Below, in pieces: positions 1-7,754 of a stretch of 31,999 nucleotides of DNA; position 1 is the stretch's first letter, and every line of letters begins with the position of its first letter. Where the stretch lies: NCBI GenBank assembly GCA_039028975.1, contig JBCCHB010000179.1, positions 1 to 31,999 of the forward strand, read 5' to 3'. Under the pieces are notes generated by a model. The model was given only the letters and a program-made list of their open reading frames with translations. It had not been told where the DNA came from and ran no database searches. The stretch is from JAHBNG01 sp039028975 (GTDB taxonomy: Bacteria > Chloroflexota > Anaerolineae > Caldilineales > Caldilineaceae). The position numbers were made by a program, and so were the translations under genes.

Positions 1-130
1 TCGGGCATTTTCGTGCCAAATCCGATGAAATCGGCGCTTTCCCTAATGACCAGAGCTGTCTCACTCTTTTCTTTATGGTCCTTCAGCTTGAACACGCTAA
101 ACATGACCGCCATTTCTTGGCGAATACTTC

Positions 131-829
131 GTGACAACAACTGTTTGGCAAACTCGGTTATGGCAAAACGGTTACCTGCGTCGCTATCTGCTTTGGGTTG
201 TCGCCGTTGTCGTGGCAGTGGTTGGGTTTACGCTCTTGACTCAAACGAAAATGACTTGGTTAGCAGTTGACATTGTAGCATGGTCAGCCATCAGCCTTTA
301 TGAAGTGGGTTTGCTTATCCTTATGTTGTTTGCCACAGCATTAGCCGTATCCGCTGCTTCTCGGATGGTGGCGATTGTTGCAGTTGGCGTAGTTGGACTG
401 GGTATGACACTACTCTTTGTCTTGTATAGTGCGCCTGATTTAGCGATGACCCAATTTGCTGTAGAAACGTTGACAGTGTTGCTCTTTGTCTTTGTCCTCT
501 ATCGTCTGCCTCACTTTGCCAAACTGAGTGGGAGATGTGAACGGCTGCGTGACGCTGCTGTCGCGCTGCTGGCAGGTGGACTTATGGTTCTGCTTGTACT
601 GGTGTCCGTCCAGACGCCTCATCCCATGCATGTGAGCAACTACTTTGTTGAGCAAAGCTGGCCTTCTGCTAACGGACGAAATATTGTAAATGTGATTCTA
701 GTTGACTTTAGGGCATTGGATACGCTTGGTGAAGTTGTTGTCCTGGTTGTGGCCGCGCTGGGCGTACATGCGCTGATTCGCCCCTTGATTCGTGGTGCCA
801 ATCACTCCGAAGCGACTGAGGCCAAATAG
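131..829 (+). CDS. mrpA: MrpA C-terminal region (Na+/H+ antiporter subunit A), N-terminal antiporter domain missing
   Basis: The 232-residue product matches the tail of MrpA (MnhA): QNGYLRRYL at 12-20, the DUF4040/MbhD-like motif APDLAMTQFAVET at 101-113 and the MbhE-like motif NIVNVILVDFRALDTLGE at 184-201, with about six membrane helices. MrpA builds the Na+/H+ exchange module of the seven-subunit Mrp complex in the cytoplasmic membrane. Full-length MrpA is around 800 residues, but this reading frame is closed by stops within the first 110 bases, so the NuoL-like antiporter domain is not fused here. Frame 1 upstream contains LFSLWSFSLNTLN, faintly like the LWHGFN end of that domain, so a frameshift or deletion is possible. 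The GTG at 131 is only the furthest upstream start available. A split MrpA, a pseudogene and a sequence error cannot be separated from this window. It starts the operon, 28 bp before mrpB. Confidence 0.72.
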   Translation: MTTTVWQTRLWQNGYLRRYLLWVVAVVVAVVGFTLLTQTKMTWLAVDIVAWSAISLYEVGLLILMLFATALAVSAASRMVAIVAVGVVGLGMTLLFVLYSAPDLAMTQFAVETLTVLLFVFVLYRLPHFAKLSGRCERLRDAAVALLAGGLMVLLVLVSVQTPHPMHVSNYFVEQSWPSANGRNIVNVILVDFRALDTLGEVVVLVVAALGVHALIRPLIRGANHSEATEAK

Positions 830-857
830 ATATTTTTGAAATCGAGGAGAGCTAAGA

Positions 858-1358
858 ATGAATAGGCGTTCCGTAATTTTAGATACATCAACACGATTTT
901 TGCTACCTCTTTTGTTTCTCTTTTCACTCTTCCTACTCTTGCGCGGACACAACGAGCCAGGCGGTGGCTTTGTTGGTGGACTGGTTGCAGCGGCAGCGAT
1001 TTCGCTATATGCACTAGCTGCTGGTGCATATAGCGCTCGTAGATTGCTGCGACTCGATCTGCGTACGGTGATGGGCATTGGGTTGTTTTGTATGGTAGGG
1101 GCTGGATCACTTGGACTATTGGCTGGTAGCCCCTTGCTTACGGGCCTTTGGCATAGCCAGCCCATCCCCGTAGCGGGTAAGCTAGGTACGCCCTTGCTCT
1201 TTGATATAGGTGTTTATCTGGTTGTAGTAGGGGTTACGCTGAAGATTCTATTCACGTTGATGGCTACGCCTGACGTATCTCGACACCCGCTTCCTGTCCC
1301 TGTTCAAGCACGCTCAAGCACTGTTGATGAAAAACAACACCAGGATAGAGGTTACTAG
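858..1358 (+). CDS. mrpB: MrpB, Na+/H+ antiporter subunit B
   Basis: This 166-residue membrane protein carries the MnhB signature near its start: an RFLLP helix entry and GHNEPGGGFVGGL at 30-42. Four helices are followed by a hydrophilic tail. MrpB is a structural subunit of the Mrp complex and lines the proposed ion path next to MrpA and MrpC. Length agrees with free-standing MrpB. The ATG is preceded by a GAGGAG-type ribosome binding site at 844-849, and the stop is two bases before mrpC, so the two are cotranscribed. Nothing in the sequence looks damaged. Confidence 0.94.
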   Translation: MNRRSVILDTSTRFLLPLLFLFSLFLLLRGHNEPGGGFVGGLVAAAAISLYALAAGAYSARRLLRLDLRTVMGIGLFCMVGAGSLGLLAGSPLLTGLWHSQPIPVAGKLGTPLLFDIGVYLVVVGVTLKILFTLMATPDVSRHPLPVPVQARSSTVDEKQHQDRGY

Positions 1359-1360
1359 CG

Positions 1361-1720
1361 ATGGAGATTATTTTGGCTCTAACTGTAGGTGGATTGTATG
1401 CCGCTGCTATCTATATGATGCTGCGGCGAAGCATTGCCAAGTTCATCATCGGACTGGTATTGCTGAGTCATGCTACACATCTATTTATCTTTACCATTGG
1501 CCGTACTGTACGTGGTGCACCTCCGTTAATTGCATCGAATGCCGAAACATTAAGTGGCCTATTTGCCGATCCAGTGCCCCAAGCATTGATTCTAACGGCC
1601 ATTGTCATTAGCTTTGGTGTACAGGCTTTTGCGTTGGTATTGGTTAAACGAGTTTATCAAACCCAAGGTACGGGCGATATGGATAGGATGCGCACAACCG
1701 ATAGCTTGGAGGCAGCATAG
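1361..1720 (+). CDS. mrpC: MrpC, Na+/H+ antiporter subunit C (NuoK-like)
   Basis: The 119-residue protein is a three-helix NuoK homologue. The family motif DPVPQALILTAIVIS lies at 70-84 and GLVLLSHATHL at 31-41, both typical of MnhC/MrpC. MrpC packs between MrpA and MrpD in the antiporter. Its ATG comes two bases after the mrpB stop, with AGAGG just upstream, and its last codons (GGAGGCAG) serve as the ribosome binding site of mrpD. Length is normal for the family. Confidence 0.94.
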   Translation: MEIILALTVGGLYAAAIYMMLRRSIAKFIIGLVLLSHATHLFIFTIGRTVRGAPPLIASNAETLSGLFADPVPQALILTAIVISFGVQAFALVLVKRVYQTQGTGDMDRMRTTDSLEAA

Positions 1721-1722
1721 TT

Positions 1723-3252
1723 ATGCAGATGCTACTGGTCCTTCCTATTCTCATCCCGCTCACGACGTCGGTGCTGATGCTACTCTTCTGGCAACGTGTT
1801 GATGTGCAACGCTGGTTAAGTGTCGCAAGCGCCAGTGGACTGCTGATGGCTGCAATCTTTCTTTTTGGTACTGTCAATACTGATGGCATCCAAGCCGTGA
1901 ATATTGGCAACTGGAGTGCACCTTTTGGTATCTCACTAGTCGCCGATCTATTAAGTGCAGTGATGCTGGTGATGATTGGTTTGATTGGTTTGGCTGTGAG
2001 CATCTACGGACTGGCCAGCATAAATGAGAATCATCAACACGATGGCTACCATCCGCTTGTACAGGTGCTGCTAATGGGGTTAGCCGGGGCCGTGCTCACC
2101 GGTGATATCTTTAACCTCTTCGTCTGGTTTGAGGTGATGTTAATTTCATCTTTTGTACTACTGTCCCTGGGTGGCGGTCCCAGTCAAATAGAAGGTGCTT
2201 TTAAATATATGGCTCTCAACCTGTTTGCATCTTCTCTCTTCTTGGCTGCTATAGGTGTGCTTTATGGTGTAACCGGCACCTTAAACATGGCCGATCTGGC
2301 TTTGCGAATCGGTGAGGGTGTTGTTGAGCCAGGTCTGATGACGACATTGGCGGTCCTGTTCCTGATCGCTTTTGGCATTAAGTCAGCCGTTTTCCCTCTT
2401 TTCTTCTGGCTGCCTGCGTCATATCACACAGCGCCGCCAGTTATTTCTGCCCTCTTTGCTGGCTTATTAACCAAGGTGGGCGTCTACGTATTGATCCGTT
2501 TCTTTACACTAATCTTCATACAGGATGTGGCATACACCCACACGTTGTTGCTCTGGGTGGCGGGCATTACGATGGTCGTTGGTGTACTGGGTGCCGCTGC
2601 ACAGAATGAGATTCGGCGCATTCTTTCCTTTCACATTGTTAGCCAAATCGGCTATATGATTATGGGATTGGCCATCTTTACACCTCTGGCCCTTGCTGGA
2701 ACAATCTTTTTTATCGCCCACAATATTATTGTCAAGACTAATCTATTTCTGATTGGAGGCGTAGTGCAACGCCTGCAGGGTACGGAAGTGCTTAAGAAAT
2801 TGGGTGGGCTCTATCGAACTTGGCCAGGATTTGCAATACTTTTTCTTATCTCCGCATTAGCGCTAGCTGGTTTGCCTCCCTTTTCCGGCTTTTGGGCCAA
2901 ACTGCTTCTGGTACGTGCTGGTCTTGCAGCCGAAGGGTGGATTATTGTATCCGTGTCGCTTATCGTCAGCATCCTGACGCTCTATTCCATGACCAAGATC
3001 TGGAACGAAGCATTTTGGAAAGAGCCAGCAGATGAGGCAGATAATCCAGAGATGATAACGCCACTGACAAGAAGGGTTGCCTGGTCGCTTTTGGCACCCA
3101 TCTGCTTCCTGGCAATCTTGACAGTGGGCATGGGAATCGTGGTTGAACCCATCTTGCGGGTAACAGATGCTGCGGCTGCTCAGCTATTCGATTCTTCTGA
3201 TTACGTTGAGGCAGTATTAGGTGCAGATGCAATGAGTGTTGTACAGAAGTAA
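1723..3252 (+). CDS. mrpD: MrpD, Na+/H+ antiporter subunit D (NuoN/NuoM-like)
   Basis: This 509-residue polytopic protein belongs to the proton-conducting membrane transporter family. The key residues are in place: the transmembrane Glu in FNLFVWFEVML (Glu137), a transmembrane Lys in IAFGIKSAVFPL (Lys220), the SYHTAPP loop with His235, and a second Lys in LLTKVGVYVL (Lys251). MrpD is one of the two antiporter-like subunits that move H+ (or Na+) across the membrane. Length is normal (about 490-510). The ATG lies two bases after mrpC. After its stop the tight operon spacing is broken by about 150 bp of non-coding DNA and the dgkA gene, whereas mrpE normally follows mrpD directly. Confidence 0.94.
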   Translation: MQMLLVLPILIPLTTSVLMLLFWQRVDVQRWLSVASASGLLMAAIFLFGTVNTDGIQAVNIGNWSAPFGISLVADLLSAVMLVMIGLIGLAVSIYGLASINENHQHDGYHPLVQVLLMGLAGAVLTGDIFNLFVWFEVMLISSFVLLSLGGGPSQIEGAFKYMALNLFASSLFLAAIGVLYGVTGTLNMADLALRIGEGVVEPGLMTTLAVLFLIAFGIKSAVFPLFFWLPASYHTAPPVISALFAGLLTKVGVYVLIRFFTLIFIQDVAYTHTLLLWVAGITMVVGVLGAAAQNEIRRILSFHIVSQIGYMIMGLAIFTPLALAGTIFFIAHNIIVKTNLFLIGGVVQRLQGTEVLKKLGGLYRTWPGFAILFLISALALAGLPPFSGFWAKLLLVRAGLAAEGWIIVSVSLIVSILTLYSMTKIWNEAFWKEPADEADNPEMITPLTRRVAWSLLAPICFLAILTVGMGIVVEPILRVTDAAAAQLFDSSDYVEAVLGADAMSVVQK

Positions 3253-3399
3253 TTCCGAATAGCTTTTGGTTTTACTAATTGATTCCAAGAAAGTCTTTAG
3301 AAACAGGAATTAGAAAAGTACGTAAATGAATGAGAAAATCTGTGTAATCAGCGTAATCTTTGTCCAAATGTTCTCTTGATTCTACCAAGGAGAAGGAAT

Positions 3400-3792
3400 A
3401 TGGTTACCAACCGTATAAACCAACGATGGAAGCGCTACAATCCTCTTGATAAGTTCCGCGTCTTTCTAGCCGGTCTTCGATTTGTAATTGTGAATGAGCG
3501 CAACGTGGCAATTCAAATTATCCTGTCTATATCCATATTGATGTTAACTTTTTGGCTACGGCAATGGTTTGATTTTGTATTGATTCTAATGGTAACAGGA
3601 TATGTGTTGGTTGCTGAGATGACTAATACGGCTATTGAAGCAATCTGCGACTACATACAACCTGACTATGATCCGCGGATTGGTACAATTAAGGATATCG
3701 CCGCAGCGGCATCGGGTATTGCCATCTTAATTTGGGCCGTCACAATGTTTTATGAACTTACGCGTATTTGGTCTATGTTTCAAAACCTGTAG
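3400..3792 (+). CDS. dgkA: Diacylglycerol/undecaprenol kinase family membrane protein
   Basis: The 130-residue protein has three membrane helices and the DagK_prokar signature: EMTNTAIE at 73-80 (Glu73, Asn76, Glu80), Asp84, then KDIAAAASG at 98-106. These residues form the ATP/Mg and lipid site. The family phosphorylates undecaprenol or diacylglycerol at the membrane, feeding cell wall lipid carrier recycling. The start was set at the ATG with the strong site AAGGAGAAGG at 3387-3396; an in-frame TTG at 3376 is less likely. The soluble N-terminus before helix 1 (NPLDKFRVFLAGLRF) resembles the Gram-positive type. It sits between mrpD and mrpE, where no such gene normally occurs, with its own leader, and is followed by an 85-bp palindromic repeat. 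Confidence 0.9.
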   Translation: MVTNRINQRWKRYNPLDKFRVFLAGLRFVIVNERNVAIQIILSISILMLTFWLRQWFDFVLILMVTGYVLVAEMTNTAIEAICDYIQPDYDPRIGTIKDIAAAASGIAILIWAVTMFYELTRIWSMFQNL

Positions 3793-3884
3793 AGATATAC
3801 CTGGACAGAAATGTCTTGTCCCGGCTTTGGGCCGATCTACTTCAGAAAATTCCGAGCAGGGAGAACAGAACTTTTCTGGTCATC

Positions 3885-3969
3885 TATACTCACCTCCGTT
3901 TGAAAACAGGTGTTTGGTTACTCTGGTAGAATTTGGGACCACATCTGTTTTCAAAGCGACCGCAGTATA
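3885..3969. repeat. 85-bp palindromic repeat, copy 1 (MITE-like)
   Basis: This element begins TATACT and ends AGTATA and contains inverted arms TTTGAAAACAGGTGT and ACATCTGTTTTCAAA around a spacer of about 26 bases. It matches the element at 10337-10421 over all 85 positions with about nine differences, and a diverged copy lies at 5237-5322. It fills most of the gap between dgkA and mrpE. TA at each end would fit a Tc1/mariner/IS630-type target duplication, but no transposase is present in the window. Confidence 0.88.
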
Positions 3970-4004
3970 AATAGAGATAAGAGAGTACAAAAGGTAATGA
4001 ATTG

Positions 4005-4541
4005 ATGCTTTTACTTACTTTATCATTTGCCGTCGTGTGGTTGCTCCTAACTGGTCAGTTTACGGTCACCAACTTTTTTTTCGGCTTCTTTGTTACATAT
4101 GGAGTATTGTGGCTCTTTGGGCGAGTCATACATAGTAGCGACCCAGAAGCACAAATGCCAAGATTTTTCAGCAAAGTATTTGAGGTTTTCGCTTTTAGCC
4201 TCTTTTTTCTCTGGGAGTTGGTTTTGGCAAACGTACGTGTTGCAGTGGATTTATTGCGTTGGAGGCCAAAGATGGAGCCAGCAGTGGTAAAAGTTTCCTT
4301 GCAGGATTTTTCTGACGCTGAAATCACACTGCTGGCCAATTTTATCACGCTGACACCGGGCACGCTGAGTCTTGATGTCATTGATGATATAGATGATAAC
4401 CTGAGGGATGATGGCAAAAATCTCTCACGCACGCTTTATATCCACGCCATGCACGCAGGGTCCACGCAAAAAGCGATTGAACGCTTTCGTACACAAATTC
4501 AGCAGAATCTAGCACTTAGAGTAGCGGAGGTGATGCGATAG
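4005..4541 (+). CDS. mrpE: MrpE, Na+/H+ antiporter subunit E
   Basis: The 178-residue protein has N-terminal membrane helices followed by a cytoplasmic domain with the MNHE signature ITLTPGTLSLDV at 114-125 and a C-terminal stretch beginning YIHAMHAG. MrpE is needed for assembly and activity of the Mrp complex. The ATG at 4005 was preferred over the TTG at 4002; AAAAGG at 3989-3994 is the only ribosome binding site. The stop overlaps the GTG start of mrpF by one base (TAGTG), so translation is coupled. It is separated from mrpD by dgkA and an 85-bp repeat, which may require a second promoter. Confidence 0.93.
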   Translation: MLLLTLSFAVVWLLLTGQFTVTNFFFGFFVTYGVLWLFGRVIHSSDPEAQMPRFFSKVFEVFAFSLFFLWELVLANVRVAVDLLRWRPKMEPAVVKVSLQDFSDAEITLLANFITLTPGTLSLDVIDDIDDNLRDDGKNLSRTLYIHAMHAGSTQKAIERFRTQIQQNLALRVAEVMR

Positions 4542-4846
4542 TGAACCTACCATTTCTAATTTTTACCACTGTGCTACCGCTTCTTGTTGGGTCGGTATTG
4601 TTTGTTGCCATACGAGTGGCACGCGGTCCCCACATACTGGATCGGATCGTTGCGCTGGACTTTATGGCGGTTGTGTCCGTTGGCATGTTGGGCGTATATG
4701 CCATTGCCACTGATCAGGCGGCCTATCTCGATGTTGCAACCGTCATTGCTCTCTTGAGCTTCCTCAGCACGGTAGGTTTTGCATACTACATTGAGCAGCG
4801 ACAAAGCACAAATCATAAAGAAGGAATCAATGATGATCTATCTTGA
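4541..4846 (+). CDS. mrpF: MrpF, Na+/H+ antiporter subunit F
   Basis: This 101-residue three-helix protein carries the MrpF/PhaF motif VARGPHILDRIVALD at 26-40 and a charged tail. MrpF is a small membrane subunit of the antiporter and appears in this position, between E and G, in nearly all mrp operons. It starts at a GTG that shares a base with the mrpE stop, with GGAGGTGAT at 4527-4535 as ribosome binding site. Its end overlaps the start of mrpG by 14 bases. Confidence 0.93.
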   Translation: MNLPFLIFTTVLPLLVGSVLFVAIRVARGPHILDRIVALDFMAVVSVGMLGVYAIATDQAAYLDVATVIALLSFLSTVGFAYYIEQRQSTNHKEGINDDLS

Positions 4847-5198
4847 CCTTAAAGAAATAGTTATGCTTTGCCTAATTTTTATTGGGATGGTGCTGATGCT
4901 CATTGCAGCGATTGGAATTGTGCGAATGCCCGACCTCTACCTGCGTAACTCGGTATCGTCTAAGGGGGCTACGCTGGGCGTTACTGCCCTAATGTTGGCA
5001 ACGGTTTTGTATTTTGATGAACTTGGAACGAGCAGCCGAGCATTCGCCGTTATTCTCTTTATGTTATTGACTGCCCCTATTGCTGCCCACATGCTCGGTC
5101 GGGCCGCCTATCGAAGCCACGTTCCATTTTGGTCAAAAACCTATATAGATAAAGAGATTAGCCATCTGCATATGGAGTCTGATAGAGCTTCTCGCTAG
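4833..5198 (+). CDS. mrpG: MrpG, Na+/H+ antiporter subunit G
   Basis: The 121-residue protein has three helices and the PhaG/MnhG motif GIVRMPDLYLR at 28-38, followed by SSKGATLGV at 42-50. Most homologues have His-Ala where this protein has Ser-Val before Ser-Ser-Lys, a mild deviation. Two adjacent ATGs (4830 and 4833) are possible; the second has better spacing from AAGAAGGA at 4818-4825. The gene overlaps mrpF and closes the mrp operon. About 40 bases downstream lies the most diverged copy of the 85-bp repeat. Confidence 0.92.
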   Translation: MIYLDLKEIVMLCLIFIGMVLMLIAAIGIVRMPDLYLRNSVSSKGATLGVTALMLATVLYFDELGTSSRAFAVILFMLLTAPIAAHMLGRAAYRSHVPFWSKTYIDKEISHLHMESDRASR

Positions 5199-5236
5199 CT
5201 CATAATGTCATGGACTGGCTAAGAAGATTACATAGT

Positions 5237-5322
5237 TATGTTCAGTTCCGTTTAAAAACAGGAAATCAGTCTTTCAGGAGGAACCAAGCAAGATTCAAAT
5301 TTTTTAGAGCGACTACGGTACG
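5237..5322. repeat. 85-bp palindromic repeat, diverged copy 3
   Basis: The left part (TTCAGTTCCGTTTAAAAACAGG) aligns to TCAGCTCCGTTTGAAAACAGG of the 10337 copy, and the right part (TTTTTAGAGCGACTACGGTA) aligns to the other end, at nearly the same overall length (86 against 85). The middle is too diverged to form the long stem. It lies between mrpG and the exchanger fragment and looks like an old, decayed copy. Confidence 0.65.
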
Positions 5323-5354
5323 AATAATCAATCAAAGGAGGGATATAGTAATTC

Positions 5355-5929
5355 ATGATCATGCAGCTAATTGTTCTGACTGCGAGCATTGTCTCGCTTT
5401 GGTTTGGTGCTTTGTGGATTGTCGCGTACCTAATTTATCTGGGGTTCGATCGTGAAGCGCCCACAGATGAGATACCCGAAGGTTCATTTACCTGGTCTGA
5501 CGTACCGCGCCTTATCACAGGGCTGGTTGTTGTTGTGGGTGGCGCACATTTCTTGGTCGAATCGGCATCAACTTTGGCCCGCGCAGTCGGTATCTCAGAA
5601 TGGTTGATCGGGTGACGATTGTGGCCTTAGGCACCTCCACGCCAGAGATAGCGACATCATTTGCCGGATTGATTCGAGGGTCATACGGTATTTCCGTCAG
5701 TAATTTAATCGGTAGCGATCTCTTCAACATACTTGGAGCACTCGGTCTTGCCGCTACCGTTAGCCCATTTGCCATCAGCTTGGCCGCACAGCAGAGTCTA
5801 TTCCCCATGGTTGGTATGACTGCTTTGCTAGTTATTCTAATGCGCTCCGGCTGGCAACTTACATGGTGGAAAGGTGGCGTTTTGGTCTTACTTGGAATCA
5901 CGCGTTGGGGAATTAACATTGGTGGATAG
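5355..5929 (+). pseudogene. Truncated, frameshifted CaCA-type cation (Na+/Ca2+) exchanger
   Basis: Two overlapping frames (5355-5615 and 5600-5929) together encode one alpha-repeat half of a Ca2+:cation antiporter. The first ends ...AVGISEWLIG and the second continues VTIVALGTSTPEIATS, then GSDLFNILGALGL. Losing one G from the GGG run at 5610-5612 explains the shift exactly (ATC GGG GTG would restore the frame). Normal family members are 310-360 residues with two alpha-repeats; here only the C-terminal repeat and about 50 preceding residues exist, and the first repeat is absent. Canonical GN..GSN appears as SN..GSD. A ribosome binding site AAAGGAGGG lies at 5334-5342. I infer a decayed gene; a single sequencing indel would explain the frameshift but not the missing half. 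Confidence 0.8.
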
Positions 5930-5947
5930 TAGATATGAGGGAACATA

Positions 5948-6450
5948 ATGATAAACAATCGGCTATTCAATCGTTCAATATCAATTTCAAAGAACGGAGC
6001 GAGAATCGCAACACAGAGGCTTGTGAAAGAGGAGATTAAGTTAGGAAACAAACGGATTACGCAAGGACAATTAGATGCCGTAGCCATGCGCTGCCGTGAA
6101 GAGCTAGATGTATCACTGCGACGCGCTGGAACGGCAGCAATTGCTACAATTGATGAGAACGTGCTAACAGTACGCATCGAACATAGCCTATCGGCGGCAG
6201 AGCATCAACTCATGCGGCGGGCATCAGGCCGGACCTTTTTTCAGCATTACATTGAGGAGCTGGTAGAACAGGTGTATCCAACATTTTCACATCACGTTGA
6301 ACACACATCTTATCTTGTACAGTTACCTATACTCACGTCAAGGTCGAGTGTGAAAGCGACAGCATTGTCTTTATGTTTGGATTACGTCCACAGCTAAGTT
6401 GGGCACAAGCCGTTGCCGATACGAATGAGGTTATGACACATTATGCTTGA
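5948..6450 (+). pseudogene. DUF2294 (Na-Transloc) family protein, frameshifted near 6320
   Basis: The first frame gives MINNRLFNRSISISKNG and then the DUF2294 core: VLTVRIEHSLSAAEHQLM followed by FFQHYIEELVEQVYP. After about 6320 the homology moves to another frame: THVKVECESDSIVFMFGLR, ending at TGA 6448-6450, where it overlaps the ATG of the next gene (6443). The family normally ends with a strand pattern like this, so a one-base loss around TCTTGTACAG is likely. Read as it stands, the protein stops at 6397 with an unrelated tail. DUF2294 proteins often sit beside sodium or proton transporters, but their function is not established. The coupled spacing to the following gene supports the longer original frame. 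Confidence 0.72.
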
Positions 6451-7519
6451 AAGCGCGCCGAGTCGCGCGTTGATTGAACTATTGGCTATTGTTCTGCTTT
6501 TGATGCTCAATGGGTTCTTTGCTCTTTCGGAAATAGCGGTTGTTTCGTCAAATAAAGCTCGGCTGCAACAACTTGCCAGAAGCGATGCACGAGCCAAGCG
6601 CGTACTGGTATTGGTGGATGAACCTACCGCTTTTCTATCTACCGTCCAAATCGGAATCACGTTGGTGGGCATTCTAGCCGGTGCTCTGAGTGGAGCTACA
6701 TTAAGTAGCGAACTAGCCATATTGTTATCTTATTGGAACTGGCTCTCTCCGTATGCAGAGATCATCAGCTTTACCGCAATTGTTGTTCTAGTCACCTTTT
6801 TGTCTCTACTAATTGGCGAGTTGCTTCCCAAGTCGATTGCGCTTAGCAATCCAGAGCGCTTTGCCATAGGTGTTGCACCATTGATGCAAATGCTAGCTCG
6901 TATAACAGCCCCTATCGTGGTGATTCTCAGCTTTGCAACTGAGCATATGCTTCGTCTGCTCCGGGTCCCCCCAAATAATCAGCCTCCAATAACAGAAGAG
7001 GAGATCAAAGTTTTGCTTGCTGAAGGAAGGGATGCAGGCGTCTTTGAACCCTTAGAGCAGCAAATCGTCACGCAGGCGCTGGCGTTGGATGACATTACAC
7101 TGCGCTCTCTTATCACCCATCGTACACGTACAAAGTGGATCGATCTTAGTGATTCACCAAGGACAGTTCATCAGAAGATCGCAACATATGACTATATTGC
7201 ATTTCCACTATGCAATGGCAGCATGGATCAAGTTGTAGGTGTGGTTTCAGCGCGTGATACGTTGCTTGCCATTGAGGAATCAGCTCTTCAATCTGACATA
7301 GGATCCGACACGGGATCCGACACGGGATCCGACACTGTGGACTTGACCACCATTGCCCAACAGCCCGTCTTCGTTCCGTTAACAGCAACCCCATCTAGCC
7401 TCCTATCACGCTTTCAAGACCGTCGGATTCATATGGTCTTTGCGGCAGATGAGTACGGAGGCGTTGAAGGAATCGTGACGCAAACCGATATCCTGACGAC
7501 ACTAATGACCCAACCATAG
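6443..7519 (+). CDS. CNNM/CorC/HlyC-like membrane CBS protein, short C-terminus
   Basis: The N-terminal CNNM (DUF21) domain is clear: NGFFALSEIAVVSSNKARL at 23-41 and LIGELLPKSIAL at 123-134, with about four membrane helices. A CBS pair follows (about 215-355), ending DEYGGVEGIVTQTDIL. The family exports divalent cations or, in some reports, affects Mg2+/Co2+ handling. Homologues usually continue for about 80 residues as the CorC_HlyC domain; here a stop comes eight residues after the second CBS motif. Between the CBS motifs lies a Gly-Ser-Asp-Thr repeat (287-298) made by a 12-bp tandem repeat. The ATG overlaps the end of the DUF2294 frame. The protein may be functional without the last domain, or may be eroding like its neighbours. 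Confidence 0.85.
   Translation: MLESAPSRALIELLAIVLLLMLNGFFALSEIAVVSSNKARLQQLARSDARAKRVLVLVDEPTAFLSTVQIGITLVGILAGALSGATLSSELAILLSYWNWLSPYAEIISFTAIVVLVTFLSLLIGELLPKSIALSNPERFAIGVAPLMQMLARITAPIVVILSFATEHMLRLLRVPPNNQPPITEEEIKVLLAEGRDAGVFEPLEQQIVTQALALDDITLRSLITHRTRTKWIDLSDSPRTVHQKIATYDYIAFPLCNGSMDQVVGVVSARDTLLAIEESALQSDIGSDTGSDTGSDTVDLTTIAQQPVFVPLTATPSSLLSRFQDRRIHMVFAADEYGGVEGIVTQTDILTTLMTQP
7301..7336 (+). repeat. 12-bp tandem repeat inside the CNNM gene
   Basis: Three head-to-tail copies of GGATCCGACACG (the third ends in T) encode repeated Gly-Ser-Asp-Thr. A partial degenerate unit precedes them. Because the unit is a multiple of three, copy number changes would keep the frame. It lies in the linker within the CBS pair. 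Confidence 0.9.
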
Positions 7520-7570
7520 GTGCTAATGGAATGCTAATCTTGCGCCACAAAACCAAGTTGGGGCTATTGC

Positions 7571-7603
7571 TTGACAACGACATGATTCTCGGCATGTTGT
7601 CAA
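7571..7603. other. Hairpin in the gap after the CNNM gene
   Basis: TTGACAAC and GTTGTCAA, extended by ATG/CAT with a three-base bulge, can pair around a short loop. The downstream bases on the + strand are a run of A, not T, so it is not an ordinary terminator for the upstream gene. The 7520-7754 gap otherwise shows only the degenerate TCTTCGGTTCCTCAGAGTGA segment (7697-7716) and the ribosome binding site of the next gene. Confidence 0.45.
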
Positions 7604-7754
7604 AAAAACCAGGTTACAGAGTACATCGGACGGCGAGCTAAACTTGGATTAAATGCCAGTTTATGAAAATCGGTAGAGCCCAACGTCAGTGAGAGACTCT
7701 TCGGTTCCTCAGAGTGACATTGCAATCTACTAATATTTATACAAGGGAGCCATT

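Noticed and set aside
5210..5455. 81-codon ORF between mrpG and the exchanger
   Set aside because: It covers the decayed 85-bp repeat and runs into the exchanger frame; it has no ribosome binding site or recognisable sequence.
5600..5620. Programmed ribosomal frameshift in the exchanger
   Set aside because: No slippery heptamer or downstream stem is visible, and half of the protein is missing anyway; simple decay or an indel error is more likely.
7571..7603. Rho-independent terminator after the CNNM gene
   Set aside because: The stem is bulged and followed by A residues rather than T on the coding strand.
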